A stretch of DNA of 64,000 nucleotides from Bacillota bacterium (GCA_023415575.1 JAEZKF010000027.1:1-64000); one strand, 5' to 3'. Positions 1 to 8,828 are shown, numbered from the stretch's first letter. Translations and numbers: made by a program. Notes: generated by a model from the sequence alone, not told the origin.

Positions 1-88
1 TTTTGCTTTAGAGATGTCAGTTGGCAAACCGCTTCTCTATTTTAGCAAAAGGAGTTTTTATTTCTTCCTTATCGCTTAAGCTCTTTTG

Positions 89-111
89 AACCACGCGTCT
101 AACGCGTGGTT
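89..111. terminator. Short perfect hairpin, possible terminator of a gene left of the window
   Basis: A 10-bp perfect stem (89-98 pairs with 102-111) with a 3-base loop is followed by a short T stretch on the + strand. It could end a + strand transcript entering from the left, but no coding region is visible before it and the T tract is weak. A second, looser inverted repeat (TTTTGCT at 1-7, AGCAAAA at 44-50) lies before it. Confidence 0.35.
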
Positions 112-121
112 TTCGGTATAC

Positions 122-158
122 AAAAAGAGGTGAACGGGCTTTACACCGTTCACCTCTT
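122..158 (-). terminator. Rho-independent terminator of the NCS2 permease gene
   Basis: A 13-bp perfect stem (125-137 with 146-158) around an 8-base loop is followed on the minus strand by a run of Ts. It lies just past the permease stop codon, so it is the natural end of that transcript. Confidence 0.85.
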
Positions 159-170
159 GAGATTTATGGG

Positions 171-1628
171 TTAGATGAATGCCAAAACGACAAAGTTTAC
201 TACGAACAGGAGAGCGGAAACCCAAAGGATGGGATGAACTTCCTTGATCATGCCCTTGCAGAGCTTCACGATGCAGTAGAAGATGAAGCCGCCAGCAATA
301 CCGTAGGAGATGCTGTAGCACAGAGCCATAAAGATACCAGCAAAGAAGGCAGGAACAGCCTCCTCGAAGTCGTCCCACTTGATATCCTTGAATGCGCTGA
401 GCATCATAACGCCAACTACGATCAGTGCGGGAGCAGTTGCAGCCGCAGGAACGAGGCCGGCAACCGGAGCAAGGAAGGAGCAGAGCAGGAACAGGATAGC
501 GGTTACCACGCTGGTAAGACCGGTGCGGCCGCCTGCGCCGATACCTGCAGCACTCTCAACATAGGTAGTGGTGTTGGAGGTTCCGATAACAGCGCCGATG
601 GAGGTTGCAATAGCGTCAGCAAACAGGGCCTTATCCATCTTGGACTTAAAGCCGGTGCTGTTCTCAAGCGCCTTCTGATCCTCTTCGCTGAAGATGCCTG
701 CACGACGACCGGTACCGATGAAGGTGCCGATGGTGTCGAAGGTATCGGAAAGGCTGAATGCAAAGATGGTAATCAGAACAAGGGGAATCTTAGCGGGGTC
801 AGCAAACAGGGAACCCAGACCCTCAGGACCGAAAGCAGCGCCGAAGGTGGTGCCGAGCTGTGCGAAGGATTCACCCAAAGAAGCAAAAGAAATGGAAACG
901 GAGGAAACGTCAACAATACCCATCGGGATGCCGATTACGGTTGTTGCAAGAATGCTGATGAGGATAGCACCCTTAACCTTGAGTATTAACAGCACAACTG
1001 TAATAAGAAGACCGATAAGTGCAAGCAGAACACCGGGGGTGTTGAACTTAACGAGCTCGGGAACGATGCCGCCGTTGGTTACTGCCGAGAAGATGCCGGT
1101 ATAGGTTGCATCTGCCGCGAAGGCTTCTCCGTTTACCGAAACGAGGTTGGTGTTGTCGGAGAGGAACTGAAGTAGGTTTGCATTCTTAATACCGATGTAA
1201 GCGACGAAGATACCGATACCGCCGCCGATGGCATTCTGAATACTCTCAGGGATTGCCTTAATGATGCTCTTGCGGATCTTTGTGACCGTAATGATGATGT
1301 TGATGACACCGCAAAGGAATACCATTGCCAGCGCCTGCTGCCAGGTAAAGCCAAGTCCGAAGCATACGGTGTAAGTAAAGAATGCGTTGAGTCCCATACC
1401 GGGTGCCTGCGCATACGGTACGTTTGCAAACAGACCCATAACAAGCGTGCCGATCGCAGCAGCGATGATTGTTGCAAGGAAAACTGCGCCCCAGGGCATG
1501 CCGGTGGCGGAAAGCACGCTCGGGTTTACAAAGATGATGTAAACCATCGTAAAGAACGTGGTAACACCCGCCATAATCTCGGTGGAAACAGTAGTGCCGT
1601 TTTCCTTGAGTTTAAAGAATCGCTCCAT
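171..1628 (-). CDS. NCS2-family nucleobase (guanine/hypoxanthine/adenine-type) permease
   Basis: This is a 485-residue polytopic membrane protein of the AzgA/PbuG branch of the NCS2 family, which imports purine bases with a cation. The N-terminus (FKLKENGTTVSTEIMAGVTTF) and the conserved blocks GMGLNAFFTY, FSLSDTFDTIGTFIGTG and GTSNTTTYVESAAGIGAGGRTGL are diagnostic of the branch. Length is normal for the family (430-490). The reading frame extends one codon upstream to a TTG, but AGGAGG lies 7 bases before the ATG at 1626-1628, so that ATG is chosen. The gene stands alone with its own promoter and terminator. Substrate choice between guanine/hypoxanthine and adenine cannot be fixed from sequence alone. 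I found no purine riboswitch in the leader. Confidence 0.93.
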   Translation of the reverse strand: MERFFKLKENGTTVSTEIMAGVTTFFTMVYIIFVNPSVLSATGMPWGAVFLATIIAAAIGTLVMGLFANVPYAQAPGMGLNAFFTYTVCFGLGFTWQQALAMVFLCGVINIIITVTKIRKSIIKAIPESIQNAIGGGIGIFVAYIGIKNANLLQFLSDNTNLVSVNGEAFAADATYTGIFSAVTNGGIVPELVKFNTPGVLLALIGLLITVVLLILKVKGAILISILATTVIGIPMGIVDVSSVSISFASLGESFAQLGTTFGAAFGPEGLGSLFADPAKIPLVLITIFAFSLSDTFDTIGTFIGTGRRAGIFSEEDQKALENSTGFKSKMDKALFADAIATSIGAVIGTSNTTTYVESAAGIGAGGRTGLTSVVTAILFLLCSFLAPVAGLVPAAATAPALIVVGVMMLSAFKDIKWDDFEEAVPAFFAGIFMALCYSISYGIAGGFIFYCIVKLCKGMIKEVHPILWVSALLFVVNFVVLAFI

Positions 1629-1658
1629 CAAACTTCCTCCTGTTTTTGAAATCAGAAA

Positions 1659-1690
1659 GGATTACGCAAAGCGGTTTGCCTCGGTAATCC
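1659..1690 (-). promoter_or_regulatory. Leader hairpin before the permease gene
   Basis: GGATTAC (1659-1665) pairs with GTAATCC (1684-1690), and inside it GCAAA pairs with TTTGC (1666-1670 with 1675-1679), leaving a one-sided 4-base bulge. It sits between the promoter and the ribosome binding site. It could modulate translation or act as a weak attenuator; the T tract after it is poor. The structure is visible, the role is a guess. Confidence 0.4.
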
Positions 1691-1711
1691 TCTTCAGAAC
1701 TTATTGATTTC

Positions 1712-1741
1712 ATTATACTTCATCTGTTAAAAGAAAAGCAA
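1712..1741 (-). promoter_or_regulatory. Promoter of the permease gene
   Basis: On the minus strand, -35 TTGCTT (1736-1741) and -10 TATAAT (1712-1717) are separated by 18 bases, placing the start of transcription about 75 bases before the ATG. From 1742 to about 2000 I see nothing else that is coding. Confidence 0.7.
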
Positions 1742-2000
1742 TATTCAGTTCACAAATTCCGCATAGGCTCAAGCATTTTTAGCATTGTGCACCATGCGGA
1801 TGATTTTTTCGTCGAATTTATACTGACTATTGCATAATATTCCATATGATAGAAGTTAGAATTTTGGATAGATTTAGGTAAACCTGTTCGATTTTCACAA
1901 GCAAACATAAATATTAGCCTTATTCCGGCGGAAAATTTACCCGACTAAGGCTCACTTTTTTGGGGATGTTTAATTTCTGCTGTGATTAACCTTCGGTTTT

Positions 2001-2741
2001 CTACCTTAGTACCCCATTTACAATGCGAAGCGCGCGGTCGCATACCTTTAGCAGGTCTCCTCCCCCTTCGCCGGAGACGAGAACCGTCAAATCCTCCTTG
2101 TGCCTGTTTTTGATAAAGGCGTACACCTCGTTGCACAGGGCAGGCGAAAGTCCCATGGTCGGCTCGTCGAGCAAAAGGAACTTAGGCCTGCTCATCAAGG
2201 CGCGGGCGATGGCAAGCATCTGCTGCTGTCCGCCTGAAAGAGTGCCCGCCAAAGCGCCCCGCTTTTCATAAAGCGCCGGAAAGAGGCGATACATCCGCTC
2301 GATTTCCTCTACTACGTTTTCCTTCTTCGTGTGCGCCCCGATAAGCAGGTTCTCCTTAACCGTGCACAGATGAAACACCCTGCGCCCCTCCGGCACAAGG
2401 GCAAGCCCCAACCGCAGGCGGTCTTGGGTGCTCAGGTCTGAAATGTCGGTGTAGGCAGTATCACCCTGCTGCTTATCCATGCCTTGACCTGAATAGGCGT
2501 TCTCTTTATTGGGATGCAAAACCTTGCCTGTACTTTCTATCCTGCTACCCGCTCCCTTGTCGTATAAAACCCGCCCCCTGCTAAGCGGCAGAACACCGGC
2601 TATAGCAAGCATAACGGTGCTTTTGCCCGCCCCGTTTACACCGAGCAGGGCGACAGCCTCCCCCTTTTGCACAGATAGGCTTGCATCGTGCACCGCGGTG
2701 ACCTGCCCATACTTCACACAGATGTTTTCAACCCTCAGCAC
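2001..2741 (-). CDS. livF: Branched-chain amino-acid-type ABC transporter ATPase (LivF), with unusual insertion
   Basis: Cytoplasmic ATPase of a HAAT-type importer. Visible motifs: Walker A GVNGAGKST near residues 34-42, the LivF-typical LVPEGRRVF block, signature LSGGQQQ near 168, and Walker B KFLLLDEP near 187. Two oddities: about 40 extra polar residues (roughly 63-101) sit between Walker A and the Q-loop region where family members have a short turn, and the switch region reads VLVSGEGGGDLLKVCD instead of the usual LLVEQN form. Start: the frame stays open upstream (TTG 2774, ATG 2759), but GGGAG lies 8 bases before the GTG at 2739-2741 and LRVENICVKYG then aligns with the usual LivF N-terminus, giving 246 residues. 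Last gene of livKHMGF. Whether it is fully active is uncertain. Confidence 0.85.
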   Translation of the reverse strand: MLRVENICVKYGQVTAVHDASLSVQKGEAVALLGVNGAGKSTVMLAIAGVLPLSRGRVLYDKGAGSRIESTGKVLHPNKENAYSGQGMDKQQGDTAYTDISDLSTQDRLRLGLALVPEGRRVFHLCTVKENLLIGAHTKKENVVEEIERMYRLFPALYEKRGALAGTLSGGQQQMLAIARALMSRPKFLLLDEPTMGLSPALCNEVYAFIKNRHKEDLTVLVSGEGGGDLLKVCDRALRIVNGVLR

Positions 2742-2789
2742 GGGCAGCTCTCCCTTCATACTCAAAATACTCAAATCTTGCAGAGTAAA

Positions 2790-3542
2790 TCAAATAGTAC
2801 CCAAAATGAGCTGCTTAACCGCAGCATCCATAAAGACCTGCTGCGGCGCTCCTTGGGCAATTATCTTCCCTTGATCCATCGCATACAGGCGGTCACAGAG
2901 GGTTTGCACAAAGGACATATGGTGCTCAATCACAAACAGCGTAAGCCCGTACCGGCTTTTGAGGTCCTTCAGCAGATAGACAAGGGCCTCCGACTCCGAT
3001 TCGCACAATCCGGCGCAGGGCTCATCTAAAAACAAAAGCCCGCACCCGCTCGATGCCACGGCGACTGCCCGCCCGAGCTCACACAACTTTCGCGTTCCGT
3101 AGGGCAGGCTGCACACCATGGTATCGGCAGCACTAGCAAGGCCGAGCTCTTTCAGCAGGGCGTCCACATCAAAGCTTGTTATTCTAAGCGACAATATTGC
3201 TACCTGTATATTCTCGCGGGCGGTCAATTCCTCAAACAACCTTAGGTTCTGAAAGGTCCTGCCCACCCCTGCCCGCGCCAGGCGATGGGCCTGTGAGGTA
3301 TGTACCGCTATCCCGCCGCTTTTTCGGCCTGCATCCTGCCCTTTGCTATGTGGGTATAGGAATATCTGGCCCTCATCAGGGTGCTCAAAGCCCGTGAGGA
3401 GCTGAAACAGGGTGGTCTTGCCCGCCCCGTTTGAACCGATGACCCCCACGCACTCGCCGCGCACAATCGAAAGAGATACACCGGCAACCGCCGTCACCCC
3501 TCCGTAGCGTTTGTATACCCCGTCTGCGGTCAGGAGCGGCAC
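2790..3542 (-). CDS. livG: Branched-chain amino-acid-type ABC transporter ATPase (LivG), with insertion
   Basis: Second ATPase of the importer, 250 residues. Walker A GSNGAGKTT is at 36-44, the LivG hallmark VGRTFQNLRLF carries the Q-loop at about 98, Walker B is GLLFLDEPCAGL and the switch histidine is in FVIEHHMSFV. The ABC signature is changed to LPYGTRKLCELGRA from the usual LSYGQQRRLEIARA form. As in its partner, extra residues (about 64-83) interrupt the segment between Walker A and the Q-loop. It starts with GTG, with a G-rich ribosome binding site 8 bases before it, and overlaps the end of livM by 13 bases, so the two are translationally coupled. Confidence 0.88.
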   Translation of the reverse strand: MPLLTADGVYKRYGGVTAVAGVSLSIVRGECVGVIGSNGAGKTTLFQLLTGFEHPDEGQIFLYPHSKGQDAGRKSGGIAVHTSQAHRLARAGVGRTFQNLRLFEELTARENIQVAILSLRITSFDVDALLKELGLASAADTMVCSLPYGTRKLCELGRAVAVASSGCGLLFLDEPCAGLCESESEALVYLLKDLKSRYGLTLFVIEHHMSFVQTLCDRLYAMDQGKIIAQGAPQQVFMDAAVKQLILGTI

Positions 3543-4426
3543 TTCACTCGCCCCCCTTTTGTATATTTCACAATAGTATATACAATGAGTATGAGTGCAT
3601 AAAGGATCATGCGCAGGTTTGCAACGCTTTGCAGCAGTGCGGCAAGGGCCTCCAAGGCCATTGCCGCAAGCATAGGCCCGATGACGGTTCCCGTACCGCC
3701 GATTACAACCGCCGCCAGGATATCCACCGACCGCGCATAGGTAAAGTCCTTGGGGCTGATAAACCCGAGCAGACCGGCATACAGGCCCCCTGCAAGGCCG
3801 GTAAGACCCGCCGCAAGCGTGAACGCAAACAGCTTCACCCCAAACGTGTTGACCCCGACTGCCTCGGCAGCGACCTCATCCTGCCCCATGGCGCGGCACA
3901 AAAACCCGCTGCGCGACGAGGCAAACCACAGGCACCCGGTCGCGCACAAAAAGGCAGCTAGATACGCAGCGACGGGTGTTGTAAACCGCGGGATATCATA
4001 AAGCCCGGCAGCCCCGCCGAGCGTCTTGTTGTTCTCGAGTACCACGCGGGCAATCTCCCCAAGGCCCATGGTCGCAACGGCAAGGTAGTCTCCCTTTAGC
4101 CGCAGGACAATAGCCCCCAGCGGCAGGGCAACCAATGCTGCGCATAGTGTCCCCACCACAAGCCCTGCAAGGGCGCCGAACCCACCGTGCATCGCCCTTG
4201 TCACCACCGCGCAGGCGTAGGCACCCGCAGCCATAAACACAGCCTGACTAAGACTGAGCTGACCCGCCATTCCTACGCACAAATCAAGGCCTCCCGCCAT
4301 CACGGCAGCAAGCAGCATGCGCGAAAGGACCGCCGAGGAGTACCCGTCGCGGTCAATCAGCAGTATGAGTAACAGCACCGCGACGCAGGCGGCAAAGTAT
4401 CCGGTTGAAAGCGTGCGGTGTTTCAT
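3530..4426 (-). CDS. livM: Branched-chain amino-acid-type ABC transporter permease (LivM)
   Basis: A 298-residue membrane permease of the BPD_transp_2 family. The segments DLCVGMAGQLSLSQAVFMAAGAY, GDYLAVATMGLGEIARVV and VIGGTGTVIGPMLAAMALEAL match the conserved LivM blocks (S-x-G-x-x-F/A-x-x-GAY near the N-terminus and the GG-x-GT loop late). It starts at ATG after GGGGGAT. It pairs with LivH to form the translocation pore and lies directly downstream of it, overlapping livG. Confidence 0.92.
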   Translation of the reverse strand: MKHRTLSTGYFAACVAVLLLILLIDRDGYSSAVLSRMLLAAVMAGGLDLCVGMAGQLSLSQAVFMAAGAYACAVVTRAMHGGFGALAGLVVGTLCAALVALPLGAIVLRLKGDYLAVATMGLGEIARVVLENNKTLGGAAGLYDIPRFTTPVAAYLAAFLCATGCLWFASSRSGFLCRAMGQDEVAAEAVGVNTFGVKLFAFTLAAGLTGLAGGLYAGLLGFISPKDFTYARSVDILAAVVIGGTGTVIGPMLAAMALEALAALLQSVANLRMILYALILIVYTIVKYTKGGRVKCRS

Positions 4427-4447
4427 GCCTATCCCCCATGTATCTTG

Positions 4448-5317
4448 CTAGCGTGTATCCGCGCCTAAGTTCATAATTCCTCCCGGGCGGATGAGTAAAA
4501 ACCCGATGAGCAATGCAAAGGACACTATATCGCGGCTTGCCGTGCCAAACACTGCTCCTGCAAAGGCCTCGCCAAGCCCTAAAGCAAATCCGCCCAGCAC
4601 CGCCCCCGGCACACTGCCGATACCCCCGATGACCGCCGCAGCAAAGGCCTTAAGCCCCGGGGCAACCCCCATGAGAGGGCTTAAGAGGTACATCGAGCCG
4701 TAAACCGCACCCGCAATCCCCGCCAGGGCGCACCCCACCGCAAAGGCAAGGCTTACGACCCCCTGCTCCTTTATACCGCACAGCCTTGCGGCTACCTTGT
4801 CATCCGCCACCGCCCGCATGGCCCTGCCCGCCCGGGTCTTGGTGAGCATAAGTTGCAAGAGGGCGGTAAACACGATGCCGAGAATCAGCGCGCACAGCTT
4901 TGATCCTGCAATACTAACCCCGCCTATCTGCACAACGCCGCCCACAAATCCGGACGGATAGGCACGTGCCCCCGCATCAAATATGAGCATGATGCCGTAC
5001 TGCAGCAAAAGCGATACCCCGAGTGCTACCACCAGTATGGGCATCCCCTTTGTTGACTGCAGGGGGCGGTAGCAAAACCGCTCAATTACAAGCCCGAGGG
5101 CCGCACACACAAGTGCAGCGACCGCCGCCGAAACCACAAACCCCGTTTTGAGATAGACAGCGCAAAGGTAGCCCGCATAGGCCCCTACCATCATCACATC
5201 ACAGTGGGCGAGGTTAATAAGCCTCAGCACCCCGAACACCAGCGTATATCCAAGCGCAATCAAGGCGTACACCGCCCCGACCGAAAGCCCCGAAACGAGC
5301 TGTTCAAGCCAAAGCAT
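4448..5317 (-). CDS. livH: Branched-chain amino-acid-type ABC transporter permease (LivH)
   Basis: A 289-residue permease, normal length for LivH. The N-terminus LVSGLSVGAVYALIALGYTLVFGVLRLINLAH is near-canonical, as is the late block AAVIGGIGSVPGAVLGGFALGLGE. GGGAGGGG precedes the ATG, and that ribosome binding site lies inside the last codons of the upstream binding-protein gene (14-base overlap). Forms a heterodimeric channel with LivM. Confidence 0.94.
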   Translation of the reverse strand: MLWLEQLVSGLSVGAVYALIALGYTLVFGVLRLINLAHCDVMMVGAYAGYLCAVYLKTGFVVSAAVAALVCAALGLVIERFCYRPLQSTKGMPILVVALGVSLLLQYGIMLIFDAGARAYPSGFVGGVVQIGGVSIAGSKLCALILGIVFTALLQLMLTKTRAGRAMRAVADDKVAARLCGIKEQGVVSLAFAVGCALAGIAGAVYGSMYLLSPLMGVAPGLKAFAAAVIGGIGSVPGAVLGGFALGLGEAFAGAVFGTASRDIVSFALLIGFLLIRPGGIMNLGADTR

Positions 5318-6533
5318 CGTACCCCTCCCAGTCTGTGTTCACAAACAGGTGGGTAGACCCCCGCCTGCTCATTGATTGCTGCCGCAGGTTGACGGCGGGC
5401 TCTATGACATCCACGCCCTGCCGCACGCCGTTATTGATGGCGATGATGTACACCTGCTTGTGGGCGTTATGGTTTTCGTCGATGGTAATACTGCCCGTTA
5501 CCCCTTCGTACTCCACGGTGTGGGCGAGCATAGCGAGTAGCTCCCCGCTAGTCTTGCCCTCGGTCTGCTGCAGGGCGTAGGCAAACAGATGGGCACAATC
5601 GTACCCCAAGGCCGCATAGGCGGGCGGGTACTTGCCGTAGGCTTCATAATAGCGGTTTGCAAACGCCGATGTATCACCGTCATCCTGTGCATAGTGGTTT
5701 GAGTAATAGATGTCGTTTAGCACCGCGTCGTTTCCTACCAGCTCATCGAGGGTTGGGGCATCAAATGCATCGCCGGAGAGTATCGGAATGTGGACCCCCT
5801 GCTCGGCAAGCTGACGTATAATAAGTGCTGCTTCGGTATAGTAGGCGGGCAGAAACAATGCATCAAACTGCTTAGCTTTAAGACGTGCGATTACCCCGCC
5901 GAAATCTGTCTCCCCGCCGGTGTAGTACTCGGTGGTGACAATCTCCCCACCCAGACGTTTAAACACGGCCGCAAAGGCATCGCTCATCCCGCGGGCGTAG
6001 TCGCTGGAGGATTCAATAAGCATTGCCGCCCGCTTGTAGCCCATCTTGGCGGCGAACTGTGCCACCGCCCCGCCCTGCATCGTATCGGTGTAGCACAGGC
6101 GTATCATCTCGTTTTGCTTTGCCGACTGCGGCACAAGGGTGTCTGCCGTGGCGGATGGTACAATAATCGGCACCCCGCTTTCGGTGGCAAGTGATGCCTT
6201 TACCCCGCCCGAGGTCGACGGCCCGATGATGGCAGTCACCCTGCCGCGTTTTGCCAGCCGAATAGCGGCAAGGGCTGCGTCCGCGTTCTCCGACCGGTTA
6301 TCCAGCACCATGAGCTCTATGGGTCTGCCGCTCACCCCGCCTGCGCGGTTAATCTCCTCCACCGCAAGCTTAATGCCGGACAGGGTCGCTTCCCCGTACC
6401 ATGCAAGCCGACCCGTCAGCTCTAAGTTTACGCCGAGGCGGATGGTCTTTGAATTGCCTGCGCAGGCGGACAGGGTAAGCCCCGTGCATATCATCGCAAG
6501 AACTGCCGCGATGACTTTTGACCGCCTGCGCAT
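5304..6533 (-). CDS. livK: Branched-chain amino-acid-type ABC transporter substrate-binding lipoprotein (LivK-like)
   Basis: First gene of the operon, 409 residues. A basic N-terminus, a hydrophobic stretch and lipobox LSAC (Cys near residue 24) mark a lipoprotein anchored outside the membrane. The mature part begins TIRLGVNLELTGRLAWYGE and continues with AVEEINRAGGVSGRPIEL and IIGPSTSGG, the standard periplasmic-binding-protein type I (Peripla_BP_6) pattern. Such proteins bind Leu/Ile/Val but also other amino acids or amides, so the substrate is not proven. The stop codon overlaps the start of livH. The 5' leader (6534-6628) shows no riboswitch that I recognise and no clear promoter. Confidence 0.92.
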   Translation of the reverse strand: MRRRSKVIAAVLAMICTGLTLSACAGNSKTIRLGVNLELTGRLAWYGEATLSGIKLAVEEINRAGGVSGRPIELMVLDNRSENADAALAAIRLAKRGRVTAIIGPSTSGGVKASLATESGVPIIVPSATADTLVPQSAKQNEMIRLCYTDTMQGGAVAQFAAKMGYKRAAMLIESSSDYARGMSDAFAAVFKRLGGEIVTTEYYTGGETDFGGVIARLKAKQFDALFLPAYYTEAALIIRQLAEQGVHIPILSGDAFDAPTLDELVGNDAVLNDIYYSNHYAQDDGDTSAFANRYYEAYGKYPPAYAALGYDCAHLFAYALQQTEGKTSGELLAMLAHTVEYEGVTGSITIDENHNAHKQVYIIAINNGVRQGVDVIEPAVNLRQQSMSRRGSTHLFVNTDWEGYDALA

Positions 6534-6628
6534 ATCAACACCCCTTTAGCCTTTAGCTTCTACTGCAATTGTTATGCTGGCAAAAAGGGATTTATGAGGT
6601 CCTACCTATCCTTGCAAAAAGGCAAGAC

Positions 6629-6666
6629 AAGGGGAACGACAAACCCGAAGGTTTAAGCCGTTCCCC
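6629..6666 (-). terminator. Terminator of the mannosyltransferase-like gene
   Basis: GGGGAACG (6631-6638) pairs with CGTTCCCC (6659-6666), with an inner AAACC/GGTTT stem and TTCG loop. It ends the transcript coming from the gene at 6690-7877 before the liv operon begins. A small second hairpin (CTTGC/GCAAG) is at 6611-6626. Confidence 0.7.
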
Positions 6667-6689
6667 ATTTATATAGCTATTTTACATTT

Positions 6690-7877
6690 CTACACTGTTT
6701 GACCGTTATCCTTTAACTGCCTTACCAAATCTGCTGCGACATAGCCGATGCAAAACGCATACCCCACCGCCGCATACTCAAGCTTTATGGGCTCGGCACC
6801 GAACAGGAAGGGCGCATAGGCGCACAGGGAAATCAGCGTAAACCCAACAGCCGCCGGCCAGCGGGAAGGCCGCAAAAACAGGTAGAGGATAACCAATACA
6901 TCCGCCACAAAGCCGTAGCGGTCGTGCATAAAGGGCAGGCAAAACGGAATCGTCATCGCTGACAAAAGCGAAAAGGTCACAATCAGTTCGGGCGTTATAC
7001 GCGCGGATCTTTCATACATATAGTACAACATAAGTCCAATCACACCGATGGTTATGAGTATACCCGCCGCCGAATACTCCTTAACAGACCGCCCGTTTAG
7101 GAAGGTGTAAAGGTTCGGGTAATTCATCGAAAGCCTTGTCTCGTACTCGCTGGTTTGGTCGACGTAGATGGTTAGCAGCTCCCGTAAGGGTCTGCCCGCC
7201 GCCCACGCGGGAATCAAAAAAGCAAAGTACACAGCGGGGATAACAAGCAGGTGCTTAATCTTTACCCTCCCTGCCAGCCACATCCACGCAAGCAGGGGCA
7301 GTAAAAACACAGCCTGCAGCTTAAAGGAAAAGGCGACACCGAAAAAGACGGACGCTAAAATCGGCCGCTCCTTAATAAACGCGCCCACGCATAGCAGCAA
7401 AAAGAATGAGTAGATGATGTCGCACTGACTCCACGCCGCCCCGTTGAGCACCACAGTCGGGGCGAGGAGCGTCACGGCATATGCACCTATGGCATAGCTT
7501 CTGCTCTGGGTCAGCCGCAAGACAAGGAAGGACATTGCGATTGCCGCAAAAAAGTCAAAGATGCCCGAAAAGAGCTTGATTGCATAGAGGCTGTCCATCG
7601 GAAGCAGGGTCATGAGCTTCATGAGGTAGAGATAGGGCACGTTGTAGTTGCCCACCGAAAGCCCGAGCGCTTTCCATCCCGGCACTGCGGCAAGTTCGTT
7701 ATACCAGGGGAACAGAAAGTCAACGTAATCACCCGATGTGATATCAAACAGCACAAGGCGCACCATCATCCCCACAAGGGTAATCCCAAATACAAACATG
7801 AGGTCGAATATCCGCAGGCTAAGCCGCCTTGTCAGTCGAACCTCCTTTTGCAAAACATTCAGAACAATGCTGTCCAT
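6690..7877 (-). CDS. Gpi18-like mannosyltransferase-type integral membrane protein
   Basis: A 395-residue protein made almost entirely of hydrophobic helices. The motifs GAAWSQCDIIYSFFLLLCVG and FSFKLQAVFLLPLLAWM match the AxWxQxD and K-x-Q-A-x-F-x-x-P pattern of the Gpi18-like (COG5542, GT-C fold) glycosyltransferases, which use polyprenyl-phosphate sugars at the outer membrane face. An acidic loop residue (TSGDYVDFLFPW near 48-52) is where GT-C enzymes keep their catalytic carboxylate. It stands alone between terminators. Sugar and acceptor are unknown. Confidence 0.75.
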   Translation of the reverse strand: MDSIVLNVLQKEVRLTRRLSLRIFDLMFVFGITLVGMMVRLVLFDITSGDYVDFLFPWYNELAAVPGWKALGLSVGNYNVPYLYLMKLMTLLPMDSLYAIKLFSGIFDFFAAIAMSFLVLRLTQSRSYAIGAYAVTLLAPTVVLNGAAWSQCDIIYSFFLLLCVGAFIKERPILASVFFGVAFSFKLQAVFLLPLLAWMWLAGRVKIKHLLVIPAVYFAFLIPAWAAGRPLRELLTIYVDQTSEYETRLSMNYPNLYTFLNGRSVKEYSAAGILITIGVIGLMLYYMYERSARITPELIVTFSLLSAMTIPFCLPFMHDRYGFVADVLVILYLFLRPSRWPAAVGFTLISLCAYAPFLFGAEPIKLEYAAVGYAFCIGYVAADLVRQLKDNGQTV

Positions 7878-8087
7878 CGCTTACATCCTTTGCTTTTCCC
7901 GTTTTTATATAATCCTTACCTGTTTTGCGCATATGTACACAAAAACAGTATGTGCGTTTTTTGCCTGGATATCGCCCGAAGATGCGCTATCGGCTTTATC
8001 CGCTATAGCATAAGTGTCTAAAAAACTCGTTTTTATTCTCTTAGCAAAGATGATAGTATCAAATTTTCATAAATATTCCAACAGCAA

Positions 8088-8127
8088 ATGCTTTCCATTG
8101 TGTAAAGAATGCTTTCCATGATATACT
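8088..8127 (+). promoter_or_regulatory. Promoter with paired direct repeats
   Basis: TTGTGT (8098-8103) and TATACT (8122-8127), 18 bases apart, form a promoter for the gene at 8166. The 11-mer ATGCTTTCCAT occurs twice, at 8088-8098 and 8109-8119, exactly 21 bases apart (two helical turns), flanking the -35 element. This looks like a two-site operator. Confidence 0.6.
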
Positions 8128-8165
8128 GACATAAACCTTTATATCGCATCGGGGGATGTTCCGAT

Positions 8166-8783
8166 ATGGGATTTGACAAAACGAGTTTTCCGCATTTCTA
8201 CGCCTATTGTGTTGATAAATTCGGGCCGGATGATGCAGAAAAGCTGCGTGACATTGCGAAAAACAAGCTAACCCGCATGATACGCGAATCTGACGATAAG
8301 GGCAACAAGTACATCCGCTGGCATCTTCACACCAATATGCTGCCGGCTATCGCCATATATCTCACCTTCAAGGAGTATGGGGCTACCGCCGATAAGGCCT
8401 ACGAATATACAGACGAGGTTATGCAGATCTCCCGAATCAAAATGCGCGACAAGAACCAGCCCCTCGGAAGGCTGCCGTTTGGGTATGCGCTGTTTCGGGC
8501 CTTTTGCAAACCCGTTATGAATAAGCAATACCCCGCCCAGGGCTGGGAGGTAGAGTGGAAGCAGTACAATAAGAGAGAAATTCACTTTGACATGAAAACC
8601 TGCATCTACCATGATACGACCAAACGGTACAGCTGCGAGGAGATCTGCCCCCTGTTTTGCGCGAATGACGATGTCATCTTTACCGCCTATCAGCCAGCAG
8701 TCGTGTTTGAGCGCAGCGGAACAATTGCAAGGGGGCAAGCAGTCTGCGACTTTCACTTTAAAAACCCGAGGTGCATACGATAG
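8166..8783 (+). CDS. L-2-amino-thiazoline-4-carboxylic acid hydrolase-like protein
   Basis: A 205-residue soluble protein. The late block CEEICPLFCANDD followed by FERSGTIARGQAVCDFHF fits the ATC-hydrolase family (Pfam ATC_hydrolase), named for an enzyme of cysteine formation from a thiazoline; most members are uncharacterised and the family name is not proof of activity. GGGGGATG precedes the ATG. It is a single gene with its own promoter and a shared terminator, pointing the opposite way from the V-ATPase operon, so no neighbour hints at its job. Confidence 0.7.
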   Translation: MGFDKTSFPHFYAYCVDKFGPDDAEKLRDIAKNKLTRMIRESDDKGNKYIRWHLHTNMLPAIAIYLTFKEYGATADKAYEYTDEVMQISRIKMRDKNQPLGRLPFGYALFRAFCKPVMNKQYPAQGWEVEWKQYNKREIHFDMKTCIYHDTTKRYSCEEICPLFCANDDVIFTAYQPAVVFERSGTIARGQAVCDFHFKNPRCIR

Positions 8784-8790
8784 AAAACGC

Positions 8791-8828
8791 AAAAAGGACA
8801 GTATCGGTTGTGCCGACACTGTCCTTTT
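8791..8828. terminator. Bidirectional terminator between the ATC-hydrolase gene and the V-ATPase operon
   Basis: AAAAGGACAGT and ACTGTCCTTTT form a long stem around a GC-rich inner hairpin; A/T runs on both sides let it work on either strand. It ends both convergent transcripts. Confidence 0.85.

Noticed and set aside
1629..1950. Purine riboswitch before the nucleobase permease
   Set aside because: I looked for the conserved purine aptamer junction and loop sequences and did not find them; only a small hairpin is present.
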